A stretch of 64,000 nt of DNA from CAYFYS01 sp965202905 (GTDB lineage Bacteria; Pseudomonadota; Alphaproteobacteria; MPNO01): positions 3,286,001 to 3,350,000 of the forward strand of contig OZ241868.1 of NCBI GenBank assembly GCA_965202905.1, in the 5' to 3' direction. Positions 16,028 through 24,910 of this stretch are shown here, in pieces. Under the pieces are notes generated by a model. The model was not told where the DNA came from, did no database searches, and worked only from the letters and a program-made list of their open reading frames with translations. The position numbers were made by a program, and so were the translations under genes. Position 1 is the stretch's first letter, and the number at the start of each line of letters is the position of its first letter.

Positions 16028-17050
16028 ATGAGGTTGCTGAAACATGTCTGGGGAGGCGCGTTGGTCTCTCTCGCCCTGACAGCCGTTCCGGCGGCGCTTA
16101 CGGTTCACCCGGCGGGCGCCGCCAACGTGAACTGGAAGTCGATCACGGCATTTCCGCGCAAGCATCCCTTCAACGCGCCGCTGCACGATTTCGCGAAGCG
16201 GGCGGCGGCGTACTCCGACAACGAGATCAAGATCCGCTATATCGGCGGTCCGGACGTCACCCCGGTGCCGGAGCAGATGAAGGGCATCTCGCGCGGCGTG
16301 CTCGATGTCTATTACGGGCCGATGTCCTATTTCCTGGGCGAAATCCCGGAGATCCAGGCGTTCAACGGCTCCAACCTGCACGCGATGGAGGTTCGCGCCT
16401 CGGGTGGGCTCGCGCTGATGAACCAGGCGGTGCGCAAGCGCCTCAATGCCGAGCTGCTCGGCTATTACGGCTCGGGCTACACCTTCTACGTCTACCTGAC
16501 CGAAAAGCCGAAATTCGCCGCCGACGGGACGCCGGACTTAACCGGGATGAAGCTGCGCGGCGTTGCGATCTACCGCGAGTTCCTCAAGCGGTTCGGCGCG
16601 AGCGCGGTCCCGATGCATGTCGCAGAGATGTATTCCGGGCTCGAGCGCGGCATCGTCAAGGGCATAGCCTGGATCGGCCCCGGCGTGACCAATTTCGGCT
16701 GGGACAAGTTCCTGAAATACCGCATCACCCCGGCCTATTGGCAGGGCGATATCATCATCGCCTCCAACAAGTCCAAATGGGACAAGCTGAGCACGGCCCA
16801 CAAGCGGGCGGTCACCCGCGCGGCGATGGAGACCGAGGTGTGGGCGCACAGCCTGTTCGCCGACATGAGCGCGAAGGAGAAGGCCAAGCTCAAGGAGCGC
16901 GGCATGGTCGACATCGACTTGAAGGGCGAAGCGGCCAAGACGTATTCGTCGGCCGCCTACGATATCGGCGTCTGGCAGGCGCTTGCCAAGAACGAGATCC
17001 CGCCGGCGATGATCGAGGACTTCAAGGCGAAGCTCTTCCGGGCGCAGTAG
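16028..17050 (+). CDS. TRAP transporter substrate-binding protein (DctP type)
   Basis: A 340-residue periplasmic binding protein of a tripartite ATP-independent transporter. A signal peptide is visible (MRLLKHVWGG, then a hydrophobic stretch ending in AGA-A near residue 32). The mature protein contains the DctP landmarks RYIGGPDVTPVPEQMKGI and GMKLRGVAIYREFLKRFGA, the latter around the substrate-binding arginine. Of two adjacent ATGs (16025, 16028) the second is better spaced from AAAGGAGG at 16015-16022. It is followed by the small and large membrane subunits. The ligand is probably a carboxylate, as in the family; which one is unknown. Confidence 0.85.
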   Translation: MRLLKHVWGGALVSLALTAVPAALTVHPAGAANVNWKSITAFPRKHPFNAPLHDFAKRAAAYSDNEIKIRYIGGPDVTPVPEQMKGISRGVLDVYYGPMSYFLGEIPEIQAFNGSNLHAMEVRASGGLALMNQAVRKRLNAELLGYYGSGYTFYVYLTEKPKFAADGTPDLTGMKLRGVAIYREFLKRFGASAVPMHVAEMYSGLERGIVKGIAWIGPGVTNFGWDKFLKYRITPAYWQGDIIIASNKSKWDKLSTAHKRAVTRAAMETEVWAHSLFADMSAKEKAKLKERGMVDIDLKGEAAKTYSSAAYDIGVWQALAKNEIPPAMIEDFKAKLFRAQ

Positions 17051-17081
17051 CGCCGCAAGGGCGCTGCGTCAAACCCGCGCG

Positions 17082-17594
17082 ATGCGCGGTCTGATACGCG
17101 TCTATGACGGGGTGATCACGGGGCTCGCCGGGCTCGGCGGCCTCGTGCTCACCACGATCTTCCTCGCGATCGTCTATGACGTGACGGTGCGGACCGTCGG
17201 CATACCGTCGCCGCTCTGGACCGTCTCGCTCGCCGAATACGGCCTGCTGCACTCGACGCTCTATGCCACGCCCTGGGTGTTGCGGCGCAAATCGCACGTG
17301 TTCATCACCATCCTGACATCGCGGACGACGGGTCTTCTCAGGATCGGCGTCGAGCGGCTGATCTATATCGTCGGGATCGCGATCTGCGGGTTGCTCGCCT
17401 ACGTCTCCTTCGAGCTCGTGATCGACGAATACATCCGCGGATTCGACGACATTCGCTCGTTCCCGATGCCGGGATGGATCGTCACCGCACCGGTGCCGCT
17501 CGCCTTCTTCCTGCTTGCGACCGAGTTCGCCCGTTTCCTGTTCGGGCCGGATTCGATGCTGTCCGAGGACCGCGCGGGCGCCGGGGGCCTCTGA
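17082..17594 (+). CDS. TRAP transporter small permease (DctQ type)
   Basis: A 170-residue membrane protein with four predicted helices (about residues 17-38, 48-66, 88-110 and 135-155), the normal topology of the small TRAP subunit. The block LAEYGLLHSTLYATPWVLRR, with a short cytoplasmic loop, is typical of DctQ proteins. It lies 31 bases after the binding-protein gene and its stop is one base before the start of the large subunit, so all three are one transcript. It supports assembly of the large subunit, which does the sodium-coupled transport. Confidence 0.85.
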   Translation: MRGLIRVYDGVITGLAGLGGLVLTTIFLAIVYDVTVRTVGIPSPLWTVSLAEYGLLHSTLYATPWVLRRKSHVFITILTSRTTGLLRIGVERLIYIVGIAICGLLAYVSFELVIDEYIRGFDDIRSFPMPGWIVTAPVPLAFFLLATEFARFLFGPDSMLSEDRAGAGGL

Positions 17595-17595
17595 C

Positions 17596-18927
17596 ATGGA
17601 GTGGTATACTGCGGGACTCCTGATGCTCGGCCTTGTCGTCGGGCTGATGGCGCTCAGCATTCCGGTCGCGTTCGCCTTCCTGATCGCCAATGTCGTCGGC
17701 GCGGTGATCTTCATGGGCGGCGGGGTCGCGGGCATCGAGCAGGTCATCAACAACGCGACCCGATCGGTCTCCAACTTCCTGCTGATCCCGGTGCCGCTGT
17801 TCATCCTGATGGGCGAGCTCTTCTTTCACTGCGGCATCGCGGAAAGGATCTTCTCGACGCTCGACAAGGTGTTCGGGCGTGTGCCGGGCCGGCTGTCCTA
17901 CATGGCCGTCGCCGGCGGGACGATTTTTGCCGCCCTGTCGGGATCGAGCATCTCGACGACCGCGATGATGGGTTCCTCGATGGTCCCCGAGATGACCCGC
18001 CGCGGTTACAAGAAACACATGTCGATGGGTCCGATCCTGGGCTCCGGGAGCCTCGCGATCCTGATCCCGCCCTCGGCGCTGGTGGTCCTGCTCGGCAGCC
18101 TGATGGGCCCGCTCACCCCGGTCGATATCGGCCATCTGCTGATCGGCGGCATCCTCCCGGGCCTCATCCTGGCCAGCCTCTATGCGAGCCTGATCTTCCT
18201 GCAGGTCAGACTCGACCCCGACGCCGCGCCGCAATATTCGGTCGACCCGATCGGCTTCGGCACGAAGATCCTCTTGTCTGTGGTCAACATCCTGCCGCTC
18301 GGTCTGGTCTTCTTCTGCGTCGTCGGCCTGATCCTCGTCGGGATCGCCACACCCTCGGAATCCGCAGCCTTCGGCGTCGTCGGCGTGATCGTGCTCGCAG
18401 CGGCCTTCCGCCGCCTGTCCTGGGAGGTGCTGCGGAAGTCGGTAGAAGGCACGCTGGTGGTCACGACGATGGTGTTCATGATCCTGCTCGCGTCCTCGAC
18501 ATTCAGCCAGATCATGGCGTTCTCCGGCGCCAGCGCCGGCATCGTCGACTGGGTGACCGGTTTCGAGTTGCCGAAGCTGACGATGCTGCTGTTCATGTTC
18601 GCGGTGCTCCTGTTCCTCGGCATGTTCGTCGATCAGATCTCGCAGATGATGCTGACCATCCCGATCTTCGTGCCGCTGGCGGTCTCGCTCGGCTTCGACC
18701 CGGTCTGGTTCGGCATCATCATCGTGCTGGCGCTGGAGATTTCCACCACCACGCCGCCGTTCGGGCTGCTGCTGTTCGTGATGATGGGCGTCGCGCCGCC
18801 GGGCACGACGTTCTCCCAGGTGGTCTATGCGGGCCTGCCCTATATCGGCTGCGCCTTCGTCCTCTTGGCGCTGTTGATCGCGGTCCCCGAGGTGGTGCTG
18901 TTCCTGCCGGGCCTGATGGGCTCATAA
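17596..18927 (+). CDS. TRAP transporter large permease (DctM type)
   Basis: A 443-residue protein with about twelve hydrophobic segments. Family signatures are ALSGSSISTTAMMGSSMVPEM near residues 115-135, GPILGSGSLAILIPPSALVV, and the C-terminal FGIIIVLALEISTTTPPFGL. It is the Na+-dependent translocation subunit of the TRAP system. The ATG at 17596 follows the DctQ stop by one base. The downstream diiron-type gene starts 16 bases later, so it is probably in the same operon, which hints that the imported compound is a substrate of that protein. Confidence 0.9.
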   Translation: MEWYTAGLLMLGLVVGLMALSIPVAFAFLIANVVGAVIFMGGGVAGIEQVINNATRSVSNFLLIPVPLFILMGELFFHCGIAERIFSTLDKVFGRVPGRLSYMAVAGGTIFAALSGSSISTTAMMGSSMVPEMTRRGYKKHMSMGPILGSGSLAILIPPSALVVLLGSLMGPLTPVDIGHLLIGGILPGLILASLYASLIFLQVRLDPDAAPQYSVDPIGFGTKILLSVVNILPLGLVFFCVVGLILVGIATPSESAAFGVVGVIVLAAAFRRLSWEVLRKSVEGTLVVTTMVFMILLASSTFSQIMAFSGASAGIVDWVTGFELPKLTMLLFMFAVLLFLGMFVDQISQMMLTIPIFVPLAVSLGFDPVWFGIIIVLALEISTTTPPFGLLLFVMMGVAPPGTTFSQVVYAGLPYIGCAFVLLALLIAVPEVVLFLPGLMGS

Positions 18928-18943
18928 CCGGGGAGCGGACGCA

Positions 18944-19633
18944 ATGACGACATCATCCTTCCGCAACGCACTGCAGGCGGTGGTCGATGAGCGCAACCAG
19001 GCGAGCCATCCGCTGATCGACAAATGGGCGGCGGGCGAGGTCGGGCGCGAGACGATCGCCGGCGCGATCCGCGAGCACTGGTACTGGATCAACAACCTGA
19101 TTCCGGAAGCCCTGTTCAACATCTGCGCCAAGGCGCCCGAGGATGTGGTGGCGATGGAGATGGAGAACTACGCCGAGGAGACCGACCCGGCGAACCCCCA
19201 TGTCGAGCTGCTGCTCCGGTTCTGCGAGGCCTGCGGGATGACCCGCGAGCAGCTTGCGGCAGGGCGCGGCCTGCCGACCACCGAATCCTGGCTCGACTGG
19301 GAGCTCAACGTCACCGCCCGGGAGCCCTGGATCGCCGGCGTGGCGGGCATCCATATCGCCAGCGAGGCCCAGGAGCCGCGGCTGTTCTCCAAGGTGCTGC
19401 CGGCGCTGCGCGAGACCTACGGGTTCTCCGAGCACGACCTGGAATACTGGTGGCTGCACGCCGAAGCCGACATCGAGCACGGCGGCCGCGCCTTCGAGAT
19501 TCTCGTCAAGCACTGCGACACCGCCGAGAAGCAGGACATGGCCCTCAAATTCGCCAGCGACGGCGCGCGGATGAAGTACCTGTTCTGGGACGGCATCAAC
19601 CTGCACTACGAAGTCGGTTACAAACTCCAGTAG
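18944..19633 (+). CDS. Haem-oxygenase-like (TenA/PqqC-fold) diiron-type protein, second copy
   Basis: A 229-residue all-helical protein related to the one at 3304. Shared blocks are HPLIDKWAAGEVGRETIAGAI at the N-terminus, KAPEDVVAMEMENYAEE in the middle, and LHAEADIEHGGRAF in the last third. The acidic and histidine residues of the last two are the probable iron ligands. It starts 16 bases after the TRAP large permease and should be cotranscribed. The family includes enzymes that cleave C-C or oxidise amines; the link to an importer suggests catabolism of the imported acid. PqqC- or TenA-type roles are less likely because no pqq or thi genes are near. Confidence 0.75.
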   Translation: MTTSSFRNALQAVVDERNQASHPLIDKWAAGEVGRETIAGAIREHWYWINNLIPEALFNICAKAPEDVVAMEMENYAEETDPANPHVELLLRFCEACGMTREQLAAGRGLPTTESWLDWELNVTAREPWIAGVAGIHIASEAQEPRLFSKVLPALRETYGFSEHDLEYWWLHAEADIEHGGRAFEILVKHCDTAEKQDMALKFASDGARMKYLFWDGINLHYEVGYKLQ

Positions 19634-19778
19634 CGCTCGCGCGGCGGACTCAACGCCGCGCGGCGGCCCGCCGACATCGAGGCAGGGCCGGCGGCGAGGG
19701 CCGGAATGCCCGGTTGCAAGCGCGCGCGGACGGGGCCACCATGACCGCTGGCGAAGGATGGACGGACGGAGCCCGGCA

Positions 19779-20306
19779 ATGGAACGCGTCAAGCACGAGA
19801 TCCCGCGCGCGTTGAGGAACGTCCCGATCGACGAGCTGGCCAGGACGCGGGTGGTCCGCTTCGACGAGCTGGAGCCCGACTGGAACGCCTTCGCGGACTC
19901 CCGGGTCGAGGGCCGGCGCCGCGCGCAGTTCCGCATGATCGGCGGCGGCGGTTCGGGCAAGGACGATCCCAACGCCCTGCCGGCCGGCGGCTTCACCCTG
20001 TCGATGATGATTCTGCCGCCCGGCCAGGGTGGTTCGGCCCACACCCACGAGGTCGAGGAGGCGTTCTTCGTTCTCAAGGGTCGACTGACCGTCTTCTTCC
20101 AGGACGAGGACGGCCGCCGCGCCTCAACGACGCTCGGCCCCTACGAGGTCGTCTCGTGCCCCGCCGGCGTCCCCCACGGCTTCCAGAACGACACCGACGC
20201 GGACATCCTGATGCAGACCATGATCGGCAGCGGCAAGCCCGGACCGATCGGCTTCGTCGACGACGACATCTACGCCGAGGAGGTCGAGCGCCGGTCGTCT
20301 TCCTAG
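19779..20306 (+). CDS. Cupin-domain protein
   Basis: A 175-residue single-cupin protein. The metal-site histidines are visible in GGSAHTHEVEEAFFVLKGRL (HxH, then Glu) and in PAGVPHGFQND, so this cupin keeps the full 3-His-1-Glu set. The ATG at 19779 is preceded by CGGAG with 7-base spacing; an ATG at 19758 has a poorly spaced site. It lies 145 bases after the diiron-type gene on the same strand and may be part of that operon. The function is unknown; dioxygenase or sensory roles are possible. Confidence 0.75.
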   Translation: MERVKHEIPRALRNVPIDELARTRVVRFDELEPDWNAFADSRVEGRRRAQFRMIGGGGSGKDDPNALPAGGFTLSMMILPPGQGGSAHTHEVEEAFFVLKGRLTVFFQDEDGRRASTTLGPYEVVSCPAGVPHGFQNDTDADILMQTMIGSGKPGPIGFVDDDIYAEEVERRSSS

Positions 20307-20495
20307 TCGCCGTAAGCCGTACAGCCGGACGCCGGAATGTCGCCCAACGGCGCGGGCGCGTCTTCGCAGGGCAGGAAGACCGGACCGCCGTAAACCCGGG
20401 TTTCGTTCGACCCGTCATCGTTATCGACCAGGACGCCGGCGGCTCGCGCTCCGGACGAATCGTGCCATCCTGCATGGCGGCGCGGGCCTGGACGC

Positions 20496-21260
20496 CTAGA
20501 GGATCTGGCTCAAGAACAGCTTGGTGCGGTCGGACTGCGGATTGTTGAAGAACTCGGTCGGCGTGTTCTGCTCGACGATCTGGCCGGCGTCCATGAAGAT
20601 CACGCGGTCGGCGACCTGCTCGGCGAACCCCATCTCATGCGTGACGACGAGCATGGTCATGCCGCTTTCGGCGAGATCGACCATGACGTCGAGCACCTCC
20701 TTGATCATCTCGGGGTCGAGCGCCGAGGTCGGCTCGTCGAACAACATGATGTTGGGGCGCATGCACAACGACCGCGCGATGGCGACGCGCTGCTGCTGAC
20801 CGCCGGAAAGCTGGCCGGGGTACTTCCCCGCCTGCTCGGGGATCCTGACGCGCCTCAGATACTCCATCGCCGTTTTCTCGGCCTCTGCCTTTGGCTGCTT
20901 GCGCACCCAGATCGGCGCGAGCGTGCAGTTCTCCATCACGGTCAGGTGCGGGAACAAGTTGAACTGCTGGAACACCATGCCGACTTCGCGGCGGATCGTG
21001 TCGATGTTCTTCAAATCGTGCGTCAGTTCGACGCCGTCGACGATAATCGCGCCTTCCTGGTGTTCATCGAGCCGGTTGATGCAGCGGATCAGGGTGGACT
21101 TGCCGGAACCCGACGGTCCGCAGACGACGATCTTCTCCTGCCGGGCGACCGACAGGTCGATTTCGCGCAGCACATGGAACGGCCCGAACCACTTGTTCAG
21201 CCCGTTGATCTGAATGATCGGCGCGTTCGGATCGCTGGCGGTGGTCTCGGCGACGGTCAT
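20496..21260 (-). CDS. aapP: General amino-acid ABC transporter ATPase
   Basis: A 254-residue ATP-binding subunit of the polar amino-acid family (AapP/GlnQ). Walker A GPSGSGKST begins at residue 48, the signature LSGGQQQR is followed by VAIARSL, and Walker B with D-loop reads IMLFDEPTSALD. HEMGFAEQVADRVIFMD is typical of this family. It is the last gene of aapJQMP, 10 bases after aapM. Two subunits energise import of amino acids through AapQ and AapM. In rhizobia the system takes up a broad range of L-amino acids. Confidence 0.9.
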   Translation of the reverse strand: MTVAETTASDPNAPIIQINGLNKWFGPFHVLREIDLSVARQEKIVVCGPSGSGKSTLIRCINRLDEHQEGAIIVDGVELTHDLKNIDTIRREVGMVFQQFNLFPHLTVMENCTLAPIWVRKQPKAEAEKTAMEYLRRVRIPEQAGKYPGQLSGGQQQRVAIARSLCMRPNIMLFDEPTSALDPEMIKEVLDVMVDLAESGMTMLVVTHEMGFAEQVADRVIFMDAGQIVEQNTPTEFFNNPQSDRTKLFLSQIL

Positions 21261-21270
21261 CGTAAGCCCC

Positions 21271-22383
21271 CTAACGTCGCTCGATGTCGAGGCGCTTCTC
21301 GAGTTTGAATGAATAGCGCGACATCGAAAAGCAGATGACGAAGAAGAAGACGGCGGCGAGCACGAACGTTTCGTGATCGACCTTGCCGATCCAGTCCTGG
21401 TTGGTCTGCAACAGCCGTGCCTGGCCGAGGATATCGAACAGGCCGATGATGATCAGCAGCGTCGTGTCCTTGAACAGGCCGATAAAGGTGTTGACGATGC
21501 CGGGGATCGAGATCTTCAACGCCTGCGGCAGGATGATCAGCCGCATCATCTGCCAATAGCGCAGCCCCATCGCCTCGGCGGCCTCATATTGACCTTGCGG
21601 GATGGCCTGCAAACCGCCGCGGATCACCTCGGCCATATAGGCCGACGCGAACAGCGTGATGATGATCATCACGCGAACGAGTTGGTCGAACGCGACGTCG
21701 GGCGGCAGGAACAGCGGCAGGATGATGACCGCCACGAACAGCAGCGTGATCAGCGGCACGCCGCGAATGAACTCGATGAACGCGACGGACAACCAGCGGA
21801 TGATCGGCAGGTTCGAGCGGCGGCCCAGCGCCAGCAGGATGCCGATCGGCAACGACAGCGCGATGCCGGCGACGCCGGCGACGAGGTTGAGCATGAAGCC
21901 GCCGAACCGGTCGGTCGTCACGCCTTCGAGCCCGGGGCCGCCGACCAGCAGGATCGCCGCGATTGCCGGGTAGGCGAGCGAATACCAACGGCCCCGGGCC
22001 GCATACGGAATGCGGTCGAACAGGACGAAGGCGAGCGCCGGGATCAACAGCAGCACGGCAAGATTGACCCGCCAGTACGCCTCCGGCGGGTAGAAGCCAT
22101 AGAGGAACTGGTCGATCCGCTGGTCGAGCCAAGCCCAGCACGCGCCGTGGGTGGTGCATTCATCGCCTGCGCTACCGGAAAAATCGGCTGCGAAGATCGC
22201 CCAGTCGAGCAGGGCCGGCACGATCCACCACAGCAACAGCAGCGAGGCCATCGTGAGCATGGTGTTGATCGGACCGCCGAACAGATTCGTGCGCGCCCAG
22301 CCGACGATGCCGACGCTGTTGAGCGGCGCCGGCCTTTCGCCGAGCATCTCGGCCTGCGTGCGATGGAAGGCTTGGTTGGTCAT
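21271..22383 (-). CDS. aapM: General amino-acid ABC transporter permease AapM
   Basis: A 370-residue permease. The N-terminal half carries extra hydrophobic segments and a cysteine-containing periplasmic loop (about residues 70-90). The C-terminal half carries the coupling motif EAAEAMGLRYWQMMRLIILPQA, which docks with the ATPase. The true start is 22383: its ATG overlaps the aapQ stop (ATGA), although the frame stays open far upstream. This length and the extended N-terminus are typical of AapM rather than of short GlnP-type permeases. Confidence 0.9.
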   Translation of the reverse strand: MTNQAFHRTQAEMLGERPAPLNSVGIVGWARTNLFGGPINTMLTMASLLLLWWIVPALLDWAIFAADFSGSAGDECTTHGACWAWLDQRIDQFLYGFYPPEAYWRVNLAVLLLIPALAFVLFDRIPYAARGRWYSLAYPAIAAILLVGGPGLEGVTTDRFGGFMLNLVAGVAGIALSLPIGILLALGRRSNLPIIRWLSVAFIEFIRGVPLITLLFVAVIILPLFLPPDVAFDQLVRVMIIITLFASAYMAEVIRGGLQAIPQGQYEAAEAMGLRYWQMMRLIILPQALKISIPGIVNTFIGLFKDTTLLIIIGLFDILGQARLLQTNQDWIGKVDHETFVLAAVFFFVICFSMSRYSFKLEKRLDIERR

Positions 22384-23573
22384 CGTTCCACCAGCGCGAT
22401 CCGCTTGTTGTACCAGTTCATGAACCCGGAGGTGAGCAGGCTGATTGTCAGGTAGAACGCCATGAAGATCGAAATCACCTCGAGCGCCTGGCCCGACTGG
22501 TTCAACACCGTGTCGCCGATCGAGACGAGGTCCTGGTAGCCGATGGCGACGGCGAGAGAAGAATTCTTGGTCAGGTTGAGATACTGGCTGGTCAGCGGCG
22601 GGATGATCACGCGCAGCGCCTGCGGCAGGATGATCTCGCGCATCGTCCGGCGGCGTGGCAGGCCGAGCGCGGCGGCCGCTTCGTGCTGACCCTTCGACAC
22701 CGACTGAATGCCGGCGCGGACGATTTCCGAAATGAAGGCGCCGGTATAGATCGACAGCGCGAGCCACAGCGCCACCATTTCCGGCGTGACGTTGATCCCG
22801 CCCCGCAACCTGCCGAAGCGGTTCGCCACCGGCACGCTCCATTCGACCGGCTGGCCGGCGATGAAAAAGACGATGACCGGCAACCCGACGATGAGACCGA
22901 GGCCGGTCCACCCGACCGGAAAGGTCCGGCCGGTCGCCGCCTGCCGGACCCGCGACCAGCGCGCCACGAAGAACGTCGCGACCAGGCCGGCGGCAAACGC
23001 GATCAGCACGGCCATCGAACCGTCCAGAAAGACCGGCGCCGGCGCGGCGATTCCGCTGTTGTTGAGAAAGATCGCGTCGCCGATGGACAGGCTGTCGCGC
23101 ACTTTCGGCAGCGCCAGCAAAATCACCCACCAGAAAATGATCTGCAGTAGCACCGGCACGTTACGGGCGATTTCGACATACACGCCGATCAATCGGCTGA
23201 TCAGGAAATTCGGCGACAGCCGCAAGACGCCCCCAAGGAAACCGACGATCGTCGCGAGGACGATGCCGAGCGCGGCGACGAGAATGGTGTTCAGCCCGCC
23301 GACGACGATGGCGCGCCCGTAGGTCGAGGTCGAGGCGTAGGCGATCAGTTGCTGGTTGATGTCGAACGAGGCGGTGTCGCGAAGGAAGCCGTAGCCCGAC
23401 GCGAGGCCCGCGGCCTGCAAATTGGCGATCGTGTTGGAAACGATGAAGGCAACGAACAACGCCAGCCCGAGAACCAGCAAGAGTTGGAGGACGACGCCGC
23501 GCCAGCGTTCGTCGCGCCACAACCGGCTGACGCCCGTCCCGTCACCGCCGCCGGCTCCTGCGGCCTGGGTCAC
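22380..23573 (-). CDS. aapQ: General amino-acid ABC transporter permease AapQ
   Basis: A 397-residue permease with about eight hydrophobic segments. AapQ-like features are GYGFLRDTASFDINQQLI near residue 60, VEIARNVPVLLQIIFWW, and the ATPase-coupling loop HEAAAALGLPRRRTMREII. The start is a GTG at 23573; its surroundings (GCCTGGGTCAC on the plus strand) are repeated 38 bases upstream, so the 5' end has undergone a small duplication. The stop overlaps the aapM start. A strong hairpin separates it from aapJ and may lower its expression relative to the binding protein. Confidence 0.9.
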   Translation of the reverse strand: MTQAAGAGGGDGTGVSRLWRDERWRGVVLQLLLVLGLALFVAFIVSNTIANLQAAGLASGYGFLRDTASFDINQQLIAYASTSTYGRAIVVGGLNTILVAALGIVLATIVGFLGGVLRLSPNFLISRLIGVYVEIARNVPVLLQIIFWWVILLALPKVRDSLSIGDAIFLNNSGIAAPAPVFLDGSMAVLIAFAAGLVATFFVARWSRVRQAATGRTFPVGWTGLGLIVGLPVIVFFIAGQPVEWSVPVANRFGRLRGGINVTPEMVALWLALSIYTGAFISEIVRAGIQSVSKGQHEAAAALGLPRRRTMREIILPQALRVIIPPLTSQYLNLTKNSSLAVAIGYQDLVSIGDTVLNQSGQALEVISIFMAFYLTISLLTSGFMNWYNKRIALVER

Positions 23574-23626
23574 GACCGGGCCTTGTTGGGACCAAATGGC
23601 GCCTGGGTCACCACGACCGGGCCTTG
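23563..23626. repeat. Short direct duplication at the 5' end of aapQ
   Basis: GCCTGGGTCAC plus GACCGGGCCTTG at 23563-23585 recurs at 23601-23626 as GCCTGGGTCACCAC plus GACCGGGCCTTG, a 38-bp period with a 3-bp insertion. The first copy contains the GTG start of aapQ, so the second offers an equivalent GTG upstream. Confidence 0.8.
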
Positions 23627-23653
23627 GGATCGGATGGCTTGGGAGGCGCGGCC

Positions 23654-23681
23654 CTCGCCCGACGCCGCGGCGTCGGGCGAG
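23654..23681. promoter_or_regulatory. Perfect 28-bp palindrome between aapJ and aapQ
   Basis: CTCGCCCGACGCC at 23654-23666 pairs exactly with GGCGTCGGGCGAG at 23669-23681 over a GC centre. In mRNA it is a very stable 13-bp stem 19 bases after the aapJ stop. Hairpins at this place in binding-protein transporters protect the upstream message and reduce downstream expression, which fits the need for more AapJ than permease. There is no U-tract, so full termination is not expected. Confidence 0.6.
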
Positions 23682-23699
23682 ATCCCGTGTTCCGTACGC

Positions 23700-24728
23700 C
23701 TAGCGGATCGGCGGCGCGTAGAGGATGCCCCCATCCTTGTAGAGCGCGTTCAAGCCGCGGCTGAGGCCGAGCGGCGTCTTCGGGCCGAGATACTTCTCGA
23801 AGAGCTCGGCGTAGTTGCCTTCCGACCCGATCGCGCGGACGGCCCAATGCGCGTCGAGCCCAAGCATGGCGCCCATTGAGCCTTCGGTGCCGAGCATCCG
23901 GTTGACTTCCGGATGCGCGGACCCCTTCGCCATCTCGGCGACATTGGCCTTGGTCACGCCGAGTTCCTCGGCAATGATCAACGCGTTGAGCGTCCAGCGC
24001 GCGATGTCGGCCCACTGGTCGTCGCCCTGGCGCACGAGCGGCCCCAGCGGCTCTTTCGAGATGATCTCCGGGAACACCATGTGCTTGGCGGCGTCGTCGA
24101 AGGTCGACTTGGTCGCGGCGAGGCCCGAAGCGTCCGTCGTGTAGACATCGCAGCGCTCCGCCTGGTACGCGGTGCGCGCCTCGGCGTTGGTCTCGATCGG
24201 CACCGGCTCGTACTTGATGTTGTTGGTGCGGAAGAAGTCCGCGAGGTTGAGTTCGGTCGTCGTGCCGGTCTGAATGCAGATCGACGCCCCGTCGAGCTCC
24301 TTGGCGCTCTTCACGCCCAGCGCCGTGCGGCCGATGAAGCCCTGGCCGTCATAGTAGTTGACGCCGACGAAGGTGAAACCGAGATCGACATCGCGCGACA
24401 TTGTCCATGTCGTATTACGAGACAACACGTCGATCTCGCCCGAGGCGAGCGCCGGAAAGCGATTCTTTCCGGTCAGGCTGACATACTTGACCTTGCTTGC
24501 ATCGCCCAGCACGGCGGCGGCGAGCGCCTTGCAATAGGCGACGTCGAAGCCCTGCCAGTTGCCCTTGTCGTCGGTGAAGGCAAAGCCCGGCAAGCCGGTG
24601 CTGATGCCGCATTTGAGTTCGCCGGCGGCTTTTACGTCGTCGAGCGTCGCGGCGTGACCCGCCGTCGCGCCGCCGACCGCCATTGCGCCGGCAACGGCGA
24701 CGGCGCCAGCGAGTTTCTTGATTTCCAT
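23700..24728 (-). CDS. aapJ: General amino-acid ABC transporter substrate-binding protein
   Basis: A 342-residue periplasmic protein. The signal peptide is visible (MEIKKLAGAVAVAGAMAVGG, cleavage after GHA-A at about residue 27). Family marks are ELKCGISTGLPGFAF, NWQGFDVAYCKALAAAVLGD, SLTGKNRFPALASGEIDVLS, and GSEGNYAELFEKYLG near the C-terminus, all typical of AapJ and longer than the 250-residue GlnH type. The ATG at 24728 follows AGGAGAG. First gene of aapJQMP; the space of about 180 bases upstream should hold the promoter but no strong box is evident. Confidence 0.92.
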   Translation of the reverse strand: MEIKKLAGAVAVAGAMAVGGATAGHAATLDDVKAAGELKCGISTGLPGFAFTDDKGNWQGFDVAYCKALAAAVLGDASKVKYVSLTGKNRFPALASGEIDVLSRNTTWTMSRDVDLGFTFVGVNYYDGQGFIGRTALGVKSAKELDGASICIQTGTTTELNLADFFRTNNIKYEPVPIETNAEARTAYQAERCDVYTTDASGLAATKSTFDDAAKHMVFPEIISKEPLGPLVRQGDDQWADIARWTLNALIIAEELGVTKANVAEMAKGSAHPEVNRMLGTEGSMGAMLGLDAHWAVRAIGSEGNYAELFEKYLGPKTPLGLSRGLNALYKDGGILYAPPIR

Positions 24729-24910
24729 GTGCTCTCTCCTATCTAGCGTGTCTGACGTGGTTCGCCTTGCAGCCCTGTAACGCTTCCGTGAAAGGCTGGG
24801 CCGCGATATTGCCCCAAGCAAAGGCGGGCTGGCAATCGTTAACGGGCGTCGGCGACGAATTTCCGCGCTATTTCCGCGCCAGAGACGTTGCCGGCGCGCG
24901 CCGTTCGCCG

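Noticed and set aside
21271..23130. Long form of the AapM frame starting inside aapQ
   Set aside because: The extra N-terminus is out-of-frame aapQ sequence; the ATG at 22383 overlapping the aapQ stop gives the normal AapM length.
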